From positions 1 through 16,347 of the forward strand of contig JAATEW010000264.1 in assembly GCA_015655535.1 (NCBI GenBank): DNA of 16,347 bases. The letters run 5' to 3'. Below, piece by piece: positions 14,490-16,347 of the stretch. Made by a program: the position numbers and the translations under genes. The notes beneath the pieces were generated by a model that was not told the origin of the DNA, searched no databases, and was given only the letters and a program-made list of their open reading frames with translations. Source of the stretch: Hyphomicrobiales bacterium (lineage in GTDB: Bacteria > Pseudomonadota > Alphaproteobacteria > Rhizobiales > Beijerinckiaceae). Position 1 is the stretch's first letter. Each line of letters starts with the position of its first letter.

Positions 14490-14972
14490 ATGCTGGCGGT
14501 GATCGGCTGCGGCAATCTCAATCGGTCCGACGATGGCGTCGGCGTCATCGTCGCGCAACGGCTTCTGGCCCTGCCGAAACCGCCCGGCGCTCCAGTCAAA
14601 ATTTTCGATGCGGGCACGAGCGGGATGGACATTCTGTTCCAGGCGCGCGGGGCGCAGAAGCTCGTCATCATCGACGCGTCGTCAAGCGGCTCGGAGCCCG
14701 GCGCCATTTTCGAAGTGCCGAGTTCGGAGCTCGAAAACAGGCCTGCGCCGAGCTACACGCTGCATGATTTCCGCTGGGATCACGCGCTTTACGCCGGCCG
14801 CCGGATTTGGGCTGACGACTTTCCCACCGATGTGACGGTCTTCCTGATAGAAGCTGCGACGCTGGGCTTTGGCCTCGACCTTTCGCCGCAAGTCGCACAC
14901 GCAGCCGATATTGTCACGGCGCGCATCGCGACACTGATCGCGCAGCATTGCGAAATGGATGCCGCCCGATGA
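14490..14972 (+). CDS. [NiFe]-hydrogenase maturation endopeptidase, HybD/HyaD family
   Basis: Protein of 160 residues with the family opening VIGCGNLNRSDDGVG. The three nickel-sensing ligands of HybD (E16, D62, H93) align with D15, D62 (IIDASSSG) and H92 (TLHDF). It checks nickel insertion and then cuts the large-subunit C-terminus, here expected after H518 of the neighbouring large subunit. The protein acts in the cytoplasm. The ATG at 14490 begins exactly at the conserved strand; ribosome site is weak and the gene starts 43 bp after the four-cysteine protein. Its stop overlaps the next start by 4 bp (ATGA). Confidence 0.93.
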   Translation: MLAVIGCGNLNRSDDGVGVIVAQRLLALPKPPGAPVKIFDAGTSGMDILFQARGAQKLVIIDASSSGSEPGAIFEVPSSELENRPAPSYTLHDFRWDHALYAGRRIWADDFPTDVTVFLIEAATLGFGLDLSPQVAHAADIVTARIATLIAQHCEMDAAR

Positions 14973-15328
14973 ACGGCGCGATACCCGAAGCCGGCGCTTT
15001 ACCTCTGCGCCTTCATCGCGATCATCTCTATATCGATTCGGCGGCCTTCGACGCGCATCTGCCGCGTGTCTTAAGCGTCGCTCTGGTGCGCGAGGGCGAC
15101 GATCTCCTGATCTTTCCCGTCGCTTCCGCGGATGCGGGCGGCTTCCTCGTCAAACAGGTGAATGCGCGCGGCGACCGTGCGATCCATGCGGCCGATTTTT
15201 TCCGTCTTAACGGGATTGACGACATGCAGGACTTCAAGCTTGACGCGTGGCCGAACCCAACGATCGCAGGCTTTGTCGTTCGCGATCTTTTCGCATTGAT
15301 GCAAATCAAGTTTGCACATCGAAAATAA
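14969..15328 (+). CDS. Conserved-looking hypothetical protein of the hydrogenase locus, 119 aa
   Basis: I do not recognise a family. The start overlaps the protease stop by 4 bp, so translation is coupled and the protein very likely belongs to hydrogenase biogenesis or function. It is soluble with no signal peptide. The sequence looks like alternating beta strands (LYIDSAAF, RVLSVALVREGDDLLIFPV, GGFLVKQV) then a C-terminal ADFFRLNGI and FVVRDLFALMQIKF helix. There are no cysteines, so it is not itself a metal or cluster carrier by that route. A TTG at 14948 would give a longer form but lies well inside the protease gene. Confidence 0.8.
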   Translation: MNGAIPEAGALPLRLHRDHLYIDSAAFDAHLPRVLSVALVREGDDLLIFPVASADAGGFLVKQVNARGDRAIHAADFFRLNGIDDMQDFKLDAWPNPTIAGFVVRDLFALMQIKFAHRK

Positions 15329-15432
15329 TCTAGACTCGATTTTGGCCGAAGCGTAATTTCAGTCTAAGTCTAAAAGGGGCGCGATTTTCATTATTCGAGC
15401 CTTAAAAAATGGGCGTCTGGGAGTTGAGTCAA

Positions 15433-16347
15433 ATGCCATCGCGCGCCGAGTCCGAAGTGAAAGCGGCATTTGCCGCCATCGATGCGGAAGACGCATCGCT
15501 TGGCGAAAAAATCGAGATGTTGATGGAAATGGCCATGGGTCTGCAGACCCGGCCGAAAACGCCGGAAGATTTGCAACAAGCCGTTCTCCTTTACGAAAAG
15601 GCGCTTGAGCTTTGCCCGGCTGAACTCTTCCTGTTACGCGGAAGATTGCATGCGCGTCTTGCGACGGCATTGCAGGCGGTGCCGTCCAATGATCTCGATC
15701 TGCTGAAGCAGGCGCAGCGCCATCTCGAAGCCGCGCGCGATATTCTCAAGCACGATGGCAGCGCGGAAGAAATGGCCGAGATCGAGATGAATCTCGGCCT
15801 CGTCCTGCAAAATCTCGCAAGCGCCAATGCGGCGCCGATCACCGCGGCGATCTCGGCCTATCAGCGCGCCTTGCGCACCTTCGACGCCAAAGCCTTTCCG
15901 AAGGAATATGCGATCCTGCAAAACAATCTGGCGACGGCCTTCCTGTCGATTCCCTTCTCGGACGAACGCGCGAAAATGCGCGAGGCGCTGGCCGTGCAGG
16001 CCTTTCAAGAGGGCTTGAAAGTCGTCAACATCATCGAGCATCCGAGCGAATATGCGATGCTGCAGAATAATCTGGGCAATGCATTGCAATATGTGTCGTC
16101 GAGCCATTCTGTCGAAAATTGCTTGCGCGCGCTTGATGCTTATGAAGAAGCGTTAAAGGTTCGCACCCGCGCCACGACGCCGGGTGAATATGCGAATACG
16201 ATTGCCAATTACGCCAATTGCCTGCGCAATCTTCCAGATGATGTTGCAGAGCCGGAACGCGGCAATCGCGGCAATCTTGCAAAGGCGCTCCTTCAATATC
16301 GCGAGGCGGCCAGCATCTTCACCGACTTTGGTGAGACGCAAAAGGTC
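15433..16347 (+). CDS. TPR-like repeat protein (3' end outside the window)
   Basis: The reading frame is open to the window end, giving at least 305 residues with no stop. Helical repeats are visible, with the phrase EYAxxQNNLxxA at about 158-169 and 206-217 and a third copy EYANTIANYANCL at 252-264. A related MAEIEMNLGLVLQNL is at 114-128. The period is about 46-48 residues, longer than a standard 34-residue TPR. No signal peptide is seen, so a cytoplasmic scaffold is likely. The ATG at 15433 has GGGAG 9 nt upstream; an in-frame ATG at 15409 lacks a ribosome site. It is 104 bp after the 119-aa gene. Role in the hydrogenase system is inferred from position. Confidence 0.88.
   Translation, partial: MPSRAESEVKAAFAAIDAEDASLGEKIEMLMEMAMGLQTRPKTPEDLQQAVLLYEKALELCPAELFLLRGRLHARLATALQAVPSNDLDLLKQAQRHLEAARDILKHDGSAEEMAEIEMNLGLVLQNLASANAAPITAAISAYQRALRTFDAKAFPKEYAILQNNLATAFLSIPFSDERAKMREALAVQAFQEGLKVVNIIEHPSEYAMLQNNLGNALQYVSSSHSVENCLRALDAYEEALKVRTRATTPGEYANTIANYANCLRNLPDDVAEPERGNRGNLAKALLQYREAASIFTDFGETQKV

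Overview
The window looks like a chromosomal segment of a Hyphomicrobiales alphaproteobacterium, plausibly Beijerinckiaceae or a relative (the Methylocapsa/Methylocella type of methylotroph). This placement is inferred, not proven. It rests on the high GC, the style of the proteins, a CTAG-bounded palindromic repeat of a kind I associate with this order, and a group 1h-type [NiFe]-hydrogenase, a class known from some members of that family. No rRNA, tRNA, CRISPR, transposase or phage gene was seen.

Left part (1-5900, mixed metabolism). A minus-strand pair encodes a P450-partner ferredoxin of the CxxHxxC...CP type and a cytochrome P450. A perfect 14-bp hairpin lies upstream of it. On the plus strand follow a small unknown protein and an APC-superfamily permease. 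They converge on a minus-strand pair, class I fructose-bisphosphate aldolase and a histidine phosphatase, overlapping by 4 bp. Two copies of one palindromic repeat flank this block in opposite orientation. One supplies the P450 stop codon and the other sits in the aldolase leader. A secreted Gly/His-rich protein follows.

Middle part (5960-8960). Minus-strand genes encode phosphoglucomutase (TTG start) and two tandem HupE/UreJ-family membrane proteins, probably for nickel supply. Each has a histidine at the predicted mature N-terminus.

Right part (9100-16347, hydrogenase locus). A HoxA/HupR-like sigma-54 activator with a degenerate receiver domain is divergent from the hupE genes. It is followed by a small zinc-ribbon protein, a 231-bp regulatory gap, and the small and large subunits of a group 1h-type hydrogenase. 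After a hairpin and a 336-bp gap come a four-cysteine protein resembling a high-potential iron-sulfur protein, a HybD-type maturation protease, an unknown 119-residue protein, and a TPR-like protein running off the end. The gap before the small subunit holds a match to the -24/-12 sigma-54 consensus, a match to the IHF consensus upstream of it, and weaker activator-site candidates further up. The activator, nickel transporters, hydrogenase, protease and putative electron carrier make a coherent self-contained H2-oxidation module. The small subunit has no Tat signal and no membrane anchor. The most novel part is the accessory set downstream of the hydrogenase together with its sigma-54/IHF control.
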